From Mesorhizobium amorphae CCNWGS0123 (GTDB lineage Bacteria; Pseudomonadota; Alphaproteobacteria; Rhizobiales; Rhizobiaceae): 64,000 nucleotides of DNA. The position numbers were made by a program, and so were the translations under genes. The stretch lies in NCBI RefSeq assembly GCF_001686985.1, contig NZ_CP015318.1, positions 990,001 to 1,054,000 of the forward strand, written 5' to 3'. The notes beneath the pieces are model-generated. The model ran no database searches and was not told the DNA's origin. It was given only the letters and a program-made list of their open reading frames with translations. Below, in pieces: positions 49,295 through 58,464 of this stretch (positions are counted from its first letter, which is position 1; every line of letters begins with the position of its first letter).

Positions 49295-49627
49295 TTCAAG
49301 CGGCTCCCTCATGAGCTGTCCCTTCGTTCATAGAGAAGGGGCTTTTGCAGGACAAATTAGGTACAAAATGTGGCATAGGCTCCGCCCGCTGTCACGGACG
49401 GCCACTATCGCACCCCTACGCGGATTGGACGATCGACGACTGCCAATCCTTTGGGCAACCATCGGACTTTTTTGCACATATAAACGATTTAAACAACTTT
49501 CAAAATTTTTAAATCGATTAAAGATTTGATATCATTCGTGTTTTCTGGTTCTGACCGTCTCAGCCTCCTTCGCGGGGCACCGGTAATTCACCGGCCAGGA
49601 CGCGGCAAATCACAGAAGGGACACTTG
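49295..49627. promoter_or_regulatory. chvI-pckA intergenic control region
   Basis: About 330 bases separate the divergent genes. The part near pckA is strikingly AT-rich (49470-49535). It holds two similar sites with a central CG: TATAAACGATTTAAAC (49479-49494) and TTTAAATCGATTAAAG, with the AAATCGATT core at 49511-49519. They look like operators of a LacI-type regulator. In Sinorhizobium meliloti pckA is known to be controlled by the LacI-family protein PckR, so a PckR-like site is plausible. No gene is seen here. Confidence 0.5.
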
Positions 49628-51229
49628 ATGTCGGAAGCCGGCAAACGCAATCCCGCATGCAAGATCGATCTCGAGACCACCGGTATGGTGCGCTATAATT
49701 TTGGCGCCGCGGCACTCTATGAGGAGGCGATCGGCCGCGGCGAGGCCCGGCTCACCGCCCATGGCGCGCTCGTCGCCGAGACCGGCCAGCACACCGGCCG
49801 TTCGCCCAAGGACAAATTCGTCGTCCGCGACGCGACGACCGCGCCTCATGTCTGGTGGGACAACAACAAGGCGATTTCGCCGGCTGAGTTCGACACGCTG
49901 CTTGCCGATTTCCGCACCCATGCGGCAGACAAGGACCTCTATGTCCAGGATCTGGTCGGCGGCGCCGATGCGGAATTGAAGCTGCCGACCAGGGTCATCA
50001 CCGAATTCGCCTGGCATTCGCTGTTCATCCGCAATCTGCTGATCCGCCCTGAAGCCGCGGAACTCGAGCATTTCGTACCCGAAATGACGATCATCGACCT
50101 GCCGTCCTTCCGCGCCGATCCGGCCCGCCACGGAACCCGCACCGAGACGGTGATCGCGGTCGATCTCACGCGCAAGATCGTGCTGATCGGCGGCACCTCC
50201 TATGCCGGCGAGATGAAGAAGTCGGTCTTCACCATGCTCAACTACCTGCTGCCGGCGAAAGGCGTGATGCCGATGCATTGCTCGGCCAATGAAGGGCCTG
50301 CCGGCGACGCGGCGGTGTTCTTCGGCCTGTCGGGCACCGGCAAGACGACGCTGTCGGCCGATCCCTCGCGCACGCTGATCGGCGACGACGAGCATGGCTG
50401 GGGTCCGCACGGCATCTTCAATTTCGAGGGCGGCTGCTACGCCAAGACGATCAGGCTTTCGGCCGAGGCCGAGCCGGAGATCTTCGCCACCACGCGGCGC
50501 TTCGGCACCGTGCTGGAGAATGTCGTGCTGGGTGCGGACCGCGTGCCGGATTTCGACGACGGCAGCCTCACCGAAAACACGCGCTGCGCCTATCCGCTCG
50601 ACTTCATCCCCAACGCCAGCAAGACGGGCCGCGCCAGCCATCCCAGGAACATCATCATGCTGACCGCCGACGCCTTCGGCGTGATGCCGCCGATCGCCAG
50701 GCTGACGCCGGCGCAGGCGATGTACCATTTCCTCTCCGGCTACACGGCCAAGGTGGCCGGCACCGAAAAGGGCGTCATCGAACCGGAAGCGACGTTCTCG
50801 ACCTGCTTCGGCGCGCCGTTCATGCCGCGCCATCCGTCGGAATACGGCAATCTGCTGCGCGAACTGATCGCCGGCCACGACGCCGATTGCTGGCTCGTCA
50901 ACACCGGCTGGACCGGCGGCGCCCATGGCACCGGCCGCCGCATGCCGATCAAGGTGACGCGGGCGCTGCTTGCCGCCGCACTCGACGGCTCGCTGAAATC
51001 AGCCGATTTCCGCACCGATGCCAATTTCGGTTTCGCGGTGCCGGTGGCGGTTGCCGGCATCGACAGCGCCATTCTCGATCCCCGTTCGACCTGGGCCGAC
51101 AAGCCGGCCTATGACCGGCAGGCGGCAAGGCTGGTCGGCATGTTTGCAACCAATTTCGAGAAGTTCGAGCCCCATGTCGACGCAACGATCATGGGCGCCG
51201 CGCCGCGCCTGCAGGAAGCCGCTGAATAG
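49628..51229 (+). CDS. pckA: Phosphoenolpyruvate carboxykinase (ATP)
   Basis: The 533-residue enzyme has the kinase loop [20 protein letters not shown], the metal and substrate motif [10 protein letters not shown], and MHCSANEG. It converts oxaloacetate to phosphoenolpyruvate, the gluconeogenic step needed for growth on C4-dicarboxylates. ATG 49628 has GAAGGGA upstream. It is divergent from chvI, downstream of AT-rich operator-like sites, and ends at a strong terminator. Confidence 0.97.
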   Translation: MSEAGKRNPACKIDLETTGMVRYNFGAAALYEEAIGRGEARLTAHGALVAETGQHTGRSPKDKFVVRDATTAPHVWWDNNKAISPAEFDTLLADFRTHAADKDLYVQDLVGGADAELKLPTRVITEFAWHSLFIRNLLIRPEAAELEHFVPEMTIIDLPSFRADPARHGTRTETVIAVDLTRKIVLIGGTSYAGEMKKSVFTMLNYLLPAKGVMPMHCSANEGPAGDAAVFFGLSGTGKTTLSADPSRTLIGDDEHGWGPHGIFNFEGGCYAKTIRLSAEAEPEIFATTRRFGTVLENVVLGADRVPDFDDGSLTENTRCAYPLDFIPNASKTGRASHPRNIIMLTADAFGVMPPIARLTPAQAMYHFLSGYTAKVAGTEKGVIEPEATFSTCFGAPFMPRHPSEYGNLLRELIAGHDADCWLVNTGWTGGAHGTGRRMPIKVTRALLAAALDGSLKSADFRTDANFGFAVPVAVAGIDSAILDPRSTWADKPAYDRQAARLVGMFATNFEKFEPHVDATIMGAAPRLQEAAE

Positions 51230-51255
51230 CCCTTTCGGCATCCGCTTGCGTATCG

Positions 51256-51287
51256 AGACCCGGCTTCGGTCGGGTCTTTTCTTTTTT
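51256..51287 (+). terminator. Rho-independent terminator of pckA
   Basis: GACCCG (51257-51262) pairs with CGGGTC (51271-51276) around a GCTTCGGT loop, followed by TTTTCTTTTTT. Confidence 0.9.
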
Positions 51288-51311
51288 GTCCCGCCGCGTC
51301 ATGACTGCGGC

Positions 51312-51749
<438 letters not shown>

Positions 51750-51843
51750 GGTTGCTTTGCCCGGCGAAAGCGGCTTTCGGGTCGCCGTTTTCTTCTGAGA
51801 ATGGCATTCTCCTCCGGACAAACCGGATGAGGCGGAAACTCTG

Positions 51844-52461
51844 ATGCTCGTTCTGCCCAAAGGCGTGCGCCATATGCCCGGCTACCTGCCGCGTGCGGCG
51901 CAGGATGCGCTGGTCGAAGAGATCAGGAAGGTGGTGCAGGCGGCGCCCTTGTTCGTGCCGGCCATGCCGCGCACCGGCAAGGAGATGAGCGTGCGCATGA
52001 CCAATTGCGGTCCGCTCGGCTGGGTCACCGACAAAGGGCAAGGCTATCGCTATCAAGGGGCGCATCCGGCGACCGGATTGCCATGGCCGCCGATCCCGGA
52101 CGCGTTGCTGCAATTGTGGCAAGAGGTGGCAGCTTATCCGCATCCGCCGCAGGCCTGTCTCGTCAACTTCTATTCGAGCGAGGCCAAGATGGGTTTGCAC
52201 CAGGACCGCGACGAGGCGGATTTCTCCGCCCCCGTCGTCTCCGTGTCATTGGGCGACGACTGCCTGTTCCGCGTCGGCCAGACGACGCGCGACGGGGCGA
52301 CCCGATCGTTCAGGCTGAGGAGCGGCGATGTCGTCGTGCTCGGCGGCGAGGGCCGCCTTTGCTTCCACGGCGTCGACCGGATCTATCCGTCGACCTCGGC
52401 GCTGCTCAAGAATGGCGGGCGGATCAATCTGACGCTGCGGCGGGTGACCCTGCCGGCGTGA
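51844..52461 (+). CDS. alkB: Alpha-ketoglutarate-dependent DNA repair dioxygenase AlkB
   Basis: The 205-residue enzyme has the iron ligands His119 and Asp121 in LHQDRDEADF, the distal His in LCFHGVDRIYPSTSA and the 2-oxoglutarate-binding Arg in NLTLRRVTLPA. MTNCGPLGWVTD is typical of AlkB. It removes alkyl groups from N1-adenine and N3-cytosine. The 3' end overlaps the convergent PAP2-type gene by 38 bases. Confidence 0.93.
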   Translation: MLVLPKGVRHMPGYLPRAAQDALVEEIRKVVQAAPLFVPAMPRTGKEMSVRMTNCGPLGWVTDKGQGYRYQGAHPATGLPWPPIPDALLQLWQEVAAYPHPPQACLVNFYSSEAKMGLHQDRDEADFSAPVVSVSLGDDCLFRVGQTTRDGATRSFRLRSGDVVVLGGEGRLCFHGVDRIYPSTSALLKNGGRINLTLRRVTLPA

Positions 52462-53483
52462 TCGCCCGGCGTTGCCCGGCAAGTGCAAGGCGAAGCCTTT
52501 CGGCGCCTGCGCTGACAAAAGACTCGGCCGCGCTCGGGCGGTAGAACAACGAGGTCGCGATACTGATCGTGAGCGCGGCGATGCCGAGGCCGGCAATCAC
52601 GTCGACCATATAGTGGTTTGCATGGCTGACCGCCGAGGTCGCCATCAGGATATTCAGCACCAGGAGCGGGTAACGCAGGACACGGCTGTCCCAGGCTGCC
52701 CAGGCGCAGAGACCGGCCAAGCCGGCGTGGACAGAAGGAAAGGTAACGATACCCGCGGCCTGGCTGAGCTTTAACACGAACTCGTGTTGGTCGCGGACCG
52801 CATGGAACTGGTCGAGGAAGAAGAAGCCGAATTTGGCGTTGATGTTTGTGAGATCGCCGATTCCGACGCCATAAGCCGCATAGGTGCCAAGCGCCGGGTA
52901 CCAGGGCTCCGAGAATGCTCGAGAGCAGGCACAACAGTGCGTAGCAGAACAACAGGGCACAGGCGCGCACACCCCTGCCGGAGATTGCCAGCCACATTGG
53001 AACCAGAAAAAACTGAATGGTGAAAGATCCGTAGGCAAGCCCAAGCAAGCGGGCAAGGCGCGGGCGGTGGTCGACGTAGCTGATGAAACTCCACCAGTCG
53101 AAGTGCATGGCTCTGTCCATCGCAATCAGTTTCGCGTCGGCCAGCGGCAAGGCAAGGCTCATTCCTGCGTAGGTCCATACCAGCGATGGAATGGTTATGA
53201 GATAGGCCGCGACCAGCGTGTCAAGAGTTGCGTAAAGCGGACGCATCCGGCGCCAATAGGCATAGAGCATGGCCGTAACCGGTATGGCCGCTACCACATA
53301 GGCACGAGCTGCCTCCTCATAGTCGAGACTGACCTTGGTGGCGAGAAAGCAAAGCACCATAGCGACGTAGGAAAGTCCCACTGTCCAAATCAGGATCTGC
53401 CTGGCTTCGCCATAGAGTACCGGTCGCATCATTTCATTAGCGTTTTCTGTATTAGAGGCATCTGTACTATGCAGTACTGGCAT
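52424..53483 (-). pseudogene. PAP2-superfamily membrane phosphatase, frameshifted
   Basis: The reading starts at ATG 53483 and gives a polytopic membrane protein of the inositol-phosphotransferase/PAP2 type down to LLSSILGALVP. The frame then loses similarity (GAWHLCGLW), while the next frame continues properly from YPALGTYAAYGVG to the PAP2 motifs FPSVHAGLAG and SAVSHANHYMVDV, stopping at 52424. Removing one G from the GGG at 52896-52898 restores a single frame of about 350 residues. It is therefore a recent frameshift, a sequencing error or, less likely, programmed. If intact it would act on lipid phosphates at the membrane. Confidence 0.75.
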
Positions 53484-53964
53484 AGATAAGTATTTTGTTT
53501 TGTAGTGACTCTATTAAAAATAAATGAAAAGCAACGTCTACGAGGAGAGATTCCATATTTGTGCGTGTTCACTTACATATTGCTCATCGAACAAGTCCTT
53601 TGTGGCGAGATTTACCCGAAGCAAAAGCAACATTCGGGATGGCTTCATGTTGCGAGTGGCCCATCGCAGGTAGCCGGGGATTTTTGGCGACAGTCGAGAT
53701 CAGGCGGCCGCATGAATCAGACAGTGCGGCGAGCGATGAAGCGGGCTGAGCTTGCTCAGGTGGCGGGAAGCGGGTTGCACCTATGGTTCCTGCGCGGCAT
53801 TGCGCGCGCAGAACCGTCCTCGACCGGCCAAACCGTATCGCTAATCATGCCCAGAAGCAGGCGCAGGAAGTGTCGCCGCCGTCGTCACAGCGTTGCAACG
53901 CATAAGCGGCATCGGCACAGAACCAGTGCCCGGCCCGGCCATCGCGCGGGCGCGGACACTGCGC
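53484..53964. other. Intergenic stretch between PAP2-type and glycosyltransferase genes
   Basis: These 481 bases begin with an AT-rich part (to about 53600) that should be the promoter of the PAP2-type gene. The remainder is GC-rich. A 175-codon plus-strand frame (53505-54032) has no family motif and an Arg-rich tail antisense to the glycosyltransferase, so I do not call it a gene. On the minus strand the glycosyltransferase frame is open for about 40 codons beyond its TAA. Confidence 0.5.
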
Positions 53965-55563
53965 TTACCTTGAAGCGTGTTCGGTACCGGCCTGGAGGGT
54001 GGAAACCCTATTGCTGCGCACATAGACGGTGACCGTCGGCTCGCGATGCAGGATCTCGTATTGCTGCAGCACAAGCGCGATCCGCGGATCGCGCAGCATG
54101 AGAGCGTCCCAGAGCGGCCCGGTCCCGGCGCTGTAAAGCACGATGTCCGGTTTCTTGACGGCGATCTCCGAGGCCAATTGCCCGATGACATCGTCGCGGA
54201 TGGCTTCCAGCCGGTGCCGCTGCCCGGGATCTTCGGTGCTGACGGCGAGCAGGTTGGCGTTGTAGACGGCCCAGGCCGCGGGATAGCGCGAGACGAAGTC
54301 GCCATTGACCAGCCTGGCGAGGGGGTGAGCCACCTGCAGCCGGGCCGCGAGCGACGTGATCGTCGGCTTTGGGCCGGTACGCTGGATCGAGGCGACGGTC
54401 CGCTCGAGTGCCCCGTTGTCGGCGGTTAGGAAAAGCCGTTGGATGCCGGCTGAAGTCTGCAATATGAGAAAGCCGCCGAGGGCGGCGGCAAGTCTGCTGA
54501 CCGGCTTCACGCGGCCATTGTCGCCCGTGCGCAGCAATTGCACGCCAAAGGCAAGGATGCCGAGAACCATCATCGGCAGGGCATGGTTGGGCCAGCCCTT
54601 GCCCATGATCAGGAAGGCTGGAACGAAGCCGAGCGCGGCCAGCAGCAGGATTTTGGCGTCCCAATGCATCTGCCTGAAACCGCCGGCCAGCAGCACCGTC
54701 GCCGCCGCGAAAAAGAGCAGCAATCGTGGCCAGGTCGAAAGCAGGGTCAGGAAGGGCGCGCGCGCCGGCAGATAGACGTCTCGTAGAAACGGCAGGATCT
54801 CGGTCAGGAATGTCGTCTGGAAAATCACGACATAGGCGATGTAGAGCGCAACGATCGCGGCGCCGATGATGCTTTCGATGACGAACAGCGGTTTCAGGGA
54901 TCGGCGCTGGAAAGCCAGGCACATGGCGGGCAAGGCAAGGGCCAGTGCGAAATGCGGCGGTTTGACCATCACCACGATGGCCGCGCACACGCCTGCGACT
55001 ACCTGTTCCCAACCGGTGCCGGCGGCAAATCCCGGCGCCCGCTGGCGAGCGCATTGAAGCGCGATCCAGGGCAGGATCGCGATCGTCGCAAAATGCTCGC
55101 GCTGGCCGAATTCGTCCGGGCGGAAGCAAAGCAGGACAAAGAGTACGGCCGGCAGCGCCCAGAGCGCGCCGGGCCGGCGATAGGCCGCATCGGCGCGCGC
55201 CAGGATGCGGGCGGAGATGGCAAGGCTGGCCAGTCCGGCGCCGATCACGCCGAGGGCCAGCCACAGTTCGGCGCGGCCACCGACCAGCCGTTCCAGGAGC
55301 ATGGATGGCATGTAGAGCCAGATCGAGAACGGCGGATTGACCTCCATGAGGTCGACATTCAGCCGCTCGCCGTTCAGCAGCCGGTCGCAGACGACCAGCA
55401 GCCACGACACATCGACATTGGTCGGCACCACCACGAGCGCCAGCCATGCCGCGTAGGCGGCCACCGCCAGTGTCAGAGAGAGCGGCACCACCGTCAGCCA
55501 GAGGGGCCGCGTTGCCAGCGCCGTGTGCGCCATGGGCTTGTCGAACGGTTCAGCCCTGGACAT
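53965..55563 (-). CDS. GT-C type membrane glycosyltransferase, paralogue A
   Basis: This 532-residue protein has about ten hydrophobic segments and a C-terminal soluble part. The first extracytoplasmic loop carries PTNVDVSWLLVVCDRLLNGE and EVNPPFSIWLYMP, the acidic and NPP features of lipid-linked-sugar glycosyltransferases of the GT-C/ArnT/PMT type. It is collinear in sequence and equal in length to the gene at 55693-57291, so the two arose by tandem duplication. It should transfer a polyprenyl-linked sugar on the periplasmic side, but the acceptor is unknown. Its start overlaps the fossil gtrA. Confidence 0.78.
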   Translation of the reverse strand: MSRAEPFDKPMAHTALATRPLWLTVVPLSLTLAVAAYAAWLALVVVPTNVDVSWLLVVCDRLLNGERLNVDLMEVNPPFSIWLYMPSMLLERLVGGRAELWLALGVIGAGLASLAISARILARADAAYRRPGALWALPAVLFVLLCFRPDEFGQREHFATIAILPWIALQCARQRAPGFAAGTGWEQVVAGVCAAIVVMVKPPHFALALALPAMCLAFQRRSLKPLFVIESIIGAAIVALYIAYVVIFQTTFLTEILPFLRDVYLPARAPFLTLLSTWPRLLLFFAAATVLLAGGFRQMHWDAKILLLAALGFVPAFLIMGKGWPNHALPMMVLGILAFGVQLLRTGDNGRVKPVSRLAAALGGFLILQTSAGIQRLFLTADNGALERTVASIQRTGPKPTITSLAARLQVAHPLARLVNGDFVSRYPAAWAVYNANLLAVSTEDPGQRHRLEAIRDDVIGQLASEIAVKKPDIVLYSAGTGPLWDALMLRDPRIALVLQQYEILHREPTVTVYVRSNRVSTLQAGTEHASR

Positions 55564-55699
55564 GGCGGACCGTCCGGCGGTCGAGCGTGATGGAATTCAC
55601 CAAAACCGCGGCGATGCCGGTCATAGCGACCGCCACGGCCGCGGGCAGGCCGAGCTTCTCGATGAGAAGGATCGGCAAGGTGATCGCCGGGCTCACCAT
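55550..55699 (-). pseudogene. Fossil 3' end of a duplicated gtrA gene
   Basis: The minus-strand frame here reads ITLPILLIEKLGLPAAVAVA, then MTGIAAVLVNSITLDRRTVR. It aligns without gaps to the C-terminal end of the intact GtrA protein (IALPVLLTEKLGMPVAVPVV, then LTCIAVPLVNYIVLGRWVFR). Even the overlap with the following glycosyltransferase start is kept: the intact copy ends CGCAATGTCTAG, this one CGCCATGTCCAG and runs on to TGA. The first two-thirds of gtrA are missing. It marks the boundary of a duplicated gtrA-glycosyltransferase unit. Confidence 0.85.
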
Positions 55700-57291
55700 G
55701 CTGTCTTGCGCCGAAGTCCCTCGGCCTCCTGAGGCGCCGCGGAGCGAACATAGACAGTGATCGCCGGCTCGGTGTGCAGCACATGATAGTCGCTCAAGAC
55801 TGCGGCGATCCTCTTGTCGTTTGGCATGAGCGCATTCCAGGCGGGATCGGCTTCGGGGCCCGACAGCACGATATCTGGCTTCCTTGCCGATATCTCGGCG
55901 GCGAATTCGCCGATTGTCCGATCGCGGATGGTCTCCAGCCTCTGTTTCTGTTCGGGATCATCGGCGGTGCGCACAAGTTTTTCTGCCTTGGAGACCACCC
56001 ACGCACCCGGGTGGCGCGATATGAATGTGCCGTCGACCAACCGGGTCAGGGGGTGTGCCGCCTGCATCTGAGCGGCAATCGATATGATCGTGGGGTGCTC
56101 GATCGTGCCGCGGATTGCCGCGACCGATCGCTCGATCGGCCCGTTGTCCGCCGCCAACACGATATACTGCGCTCTGACCGTCGTTTGCAGCACGAGCGCG
56201 CAGCCGAAGATCAGCGCGGCCCTGCGCACGATCCCTGCCTTGTGAAAATCACCAAACCGCAGGAGCTGCAGGCCTGACGCAAGCACCGTGATCGCCACCA
56301 TCGGCAGCGCATGGTTCGGCCAGCCCTTGCCCATCAGCAGGAATGCAACGACCAGGCCGAGCGCGCTCGCCAGCAGGATCCTGGTGTCCCAATGCACATG
56401 CCTTGCCCCGCCCATGGCGATGACGATGGCGGCGGACAGCAGCAGCACGACCTTTGGCCAGTTCGCCAGATTGTCGATGAACGGAGCGCGAATCGGCAGA
56501 TAGACGTCCCCGAGAAGGGGCAGGATGTCGGTGAAGTAGGCGCGGTCAAAGATCGCAATGCAGGCGACATAGCCGACGGCTATCGCCGCGCCGATGAGGT
56601 TTTCCGTGACGAAGAGCGGTCTTGGGGAGCGCCGTTGAAATGCAAGACACAGCGATGGCAGCATCAGGGCGAGCGCGAAGTGAGGCGGCTTGACCATCAC
56701 CACGACAGCCGCGCCCAGCCCGGCCAGGATGCGCTCGGCAAGCGATCCGGCGGCGAAATCCGGCGTCCGCTGGCGCGCGCACTGCAACGCCAGCCAGGGC
56801 AGGATGCCGATCAGCGCGAATTGCTCGCGTTGACCAAACTGGTCCGGCAGGAAACACAGGATCATGAATACTGCAGCCGGCAATACCCATAGGACGCCGG
56901 GCTGCCGGTAGATCGGGTCGACACGGACCAGAATTCGAGCGGAAACGAACAGGCTGGCCAAACCGAGACAGACGACCCCGAGGGTCAGCCAGAGTTCAGC
57001 ACCTATGCCGGTCAGCTTTTCCAGGAGCATGAACGGCATATAGAGCCAGATCGAAAACGGTGGGTTGGTCTCCAATATGTCGGTGTTCAGCCGCTCTCCC
57101 GCGAGAAGCCGGTCGCAGACGACCAGCAGCCACGACACATCGACATTGGTCGGCACGACGGCGATCGCCAGCCATGCGGCGTAGGCGGCTGTCGCCAATG
57201 TCAGGAAAAGCGGCGCCACCGTCAGCCAGGCGGGTCGCGACGACAGCTCCAGGCCAGCCAGGGGCCTGTCGAAGGGTTCAGCGCTAGACAT
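55693..57291 (-). CDS. GT-C type membrane glycosyltransferase, paralogue B
   Basis: The second 532-residue copy of the GT-C-like protein shares PTNVDVSWLLVVCDRLLAGE, ETNPPFSIWLYMP, VMVKPPHFAL and FLLMGKGWPNHALPM with paralogue A throughout. Differences are spread along the chain, so the duplication is old enough for functional divergence, perhaps to different acceptors or sugars. Its ATG overlaps the end of gtrA by eight bases, as expected for a gtrA-gtrC-like cassette with coupled translation. It is an inner-membrane protein by its repeated hydrophobic segments. Confidence 0.78.
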   Translation of the reverse strand: MSSAEPFDRPLAGLELSSRPAWLTVAPLFLTLATAAYAAWLAIAVVPTNVDVSWLLVVCDRLLAGERLNTDILETNPPFSIWLYMPFMLLEKLTGIGAELWLTLGVVCLGLASLFVSARILVRVDPIYRQPGVLWVLPAAVFMILCFLPDQFGQREQFALIGILPWLALQCARQRTPDFAAGSLAERILAGLGAAVVVMVKPPHFALALMLPSLCLAFQRRSPRPLFVTENLIGAAIAVGYVACIAIFDRAYFTDILPLLGDVYLPIRAPFIDNLANWPKVVLLLSAAIVIAMGGARHVHWDTRILLASALGLVVAFLLMGKGWPNHALPMVAITVLASGLQLLRFGDFHKAGIVRRAALIFGCALVLQTTVRAQYIVLAADNGPIERSVAAIRGTIEHPTIISIAAQMQAAHPLTRLVDGTFISRHPGAWVVSKAEKLVRTADDPEQKQRLETIRDRTIGEFAAEISARKPDIVLSGPEADPAWNALMPNDKRIAAVLSDYHVLHTEPAITVYVRSAAPQEAEGLRRKTAW

Positions 57292-57685
57292 TGCGGAACA
57301 CCCAGCGGCCGAGCACGATGTAATTCACCAGCGGCACGGCGATGCAGGTCAGAACGACCGGAACGGCCACGGGCATACCCAGTTTCTCGGTGAGAAGGAC
57401 CGGCAGGGCGATGGCTGTCGCCAAGCCTGTTGCGTTGAGCAGGAGAAAACGCGGCAATTCGAAGGCGTGGGCGCCTGCCGACACGAAGGTAAAATATTTG
57501 TGCCCGGCATAGGAGAACAGCCCGGCGACCGCATAGGCAACCGCCGACGCCAGGGTCGCCGGCAATATGGCGGCCCCGGCGCCGCCTCGCGAAAGCAGCA
57601 AGGCGCAGGCGCCATAGATCAGCGTCGAGGCGCCGCCGATGACGGCGAAGCGCGAAATCCGGCCATAGCGGGGCATGTTCAGCAT
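57284..57685 (-). CDS. GtrA-family membrane protein
   Basis: The 133-residue protein has four predicted membrane helices (RFAVIGGASTLIYGACALLL and AGLFSYAGHKYFTF near the centre). This is the GtrA/DPMS2 pattern. GtrA proteins are thought to flip polyprenyl-linked glucose to the periplasm. It lies between a GtrB-type glycosyltransferase and methyltransferase pair and the GT-C gene, so the cassette has all parts of a gtrABC-like system. It overlaps the GT-C gene and is nine bases after the methyltransferase. Confidence 0.85.
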   Translation of the reverse strand: MLNMPRYGRISRFAVIGGASTLIYGACALLLSRGGAGAAILPATLASAVAYAVAGLFSYAGHKYFTFVSAGAHAFELPRFLLLNATGLATAIALPVLLTEKLGMPVAVPVVLTCIAVPLVNYIVLGRWVFRNV

Positions 57686-57693
57686 CTTGGGGG

Positions 57694-58464
57694 TCAGGCC
57701 GCCAGTCTGCCACCTTCGGGCGCCGCGTCGAAAGCCGCATCCTTGCCGAACACGGCCAGCAGCGACACGCCGAAAGGCAGTTCGGCATTAGGCACGATCC
57801 GGCTCTCCGCCGAAAACAGCGCTTTCATCGCGCTGTTGATCGGCTTCGGCGGCATTGCCTGTCCGGAGGCGGTGTTCGAGCGGCGCAGGCGATCGGCAAG
57901 GCGGGCAAGTGCCGCGACCGGAAACAGCGCCGCGTTGGTATAGCTCAGCTTCTCGATCCGGTATCCGGCCTGCTCGATGCGCGCCTTCAGCAGTTCGCGC
58001 GAATAGCGCCGCATATGGTGCAGCCCGACATCGTGCTTGCTCCACAGCCATTGGTGGGCGGGAACCGTTAGCACGACCTTGCCGCCTGGCTTCAGCATGC
58101 GGCGGATCGTTGCCAGCGAGGCCTCGTCTTCGGCAACGTGTTCCAGCACGTCGAACAGGCAGATGAGGTCGAAGCCCTTCGACGCGACGGGCATGCCGTC
58201 GGGGAGGTGCCCGGCAAGGAAGTCGTGGCCGGTCTTCTCGCGGGCGATCTGGCGGGCAAGATCGTTCATCTCCACCGCTGTGACAGCGCCGAACTGTTCC
58301 AGCATCTGGATATTGCCGCCCGTGCCGGCGCCGATCTCGAGGATATCGGCGTCGCCAGGCAGGCCGAGAACGCGGATGACCGCTTCGGCGATGGCGCGCC
58401 GCCCGCAGAACCACCAGTGCTCGTCCTCGGTGGCCGCCATCTGTCGGTAGGCGTCGAGCTCCAT
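57694..58464 (-). CDS. Class I SAM-dependent methyltransferase
   Basis: The 256-residue protein has the SAM-binding motif DILEIGAGTGGNIQMLEQFG and the later DLICLFDVLEHVAED and LKPGGKVVLTVPAHQWLWSK, as in UbiG-like methyltransferases. In this context it may modify a lipid carrier or a surface sugar; that is inference. Its ATG overlaps the stop of the glycosyltransferase 2 gene by one base (TGATG), so the two are translated together. Confidence 0.85.
   Translation of the reverse strand: MELDAYRQMAATEDEHWWFCGRRAIAEAVIRVLGLPGDADILEIGAGTGGNIQMLEQFGAVTAVEMNDLARQIAREKTGHDFLAGHLPDGMPVASKGFDLICLFDVLEHVAEDEASLATIRRMLKPGGKVVLTVPAHQWLWSKHDVGLHHMRRYSRELLKARIEQAGYRIEKLSYTNAALFPVAALARLADRLRRSNTASGQAMPPKPINSAMKALFSAESRIVPNAELPFGVSLLAVFGKDAAFDAAPEGGRLAA

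Noticed and set aside
53464..53477. GTACT-ATGC-AGTAC palindrome as a LuxR-type quorum-sensing box
   Set aside because: It lies inside the start of the PAP2-type coding sequence and its flanks do not extend the dyad to the 18-20 base lux-box form.
53505..54032. 175-codon plus-strand frame before the glycosyltransferase
   Set aside because: It has an Arg-rich, motif-free C-terminal part that is antisense to the glycosyltransferase and no convincing ribosome site.
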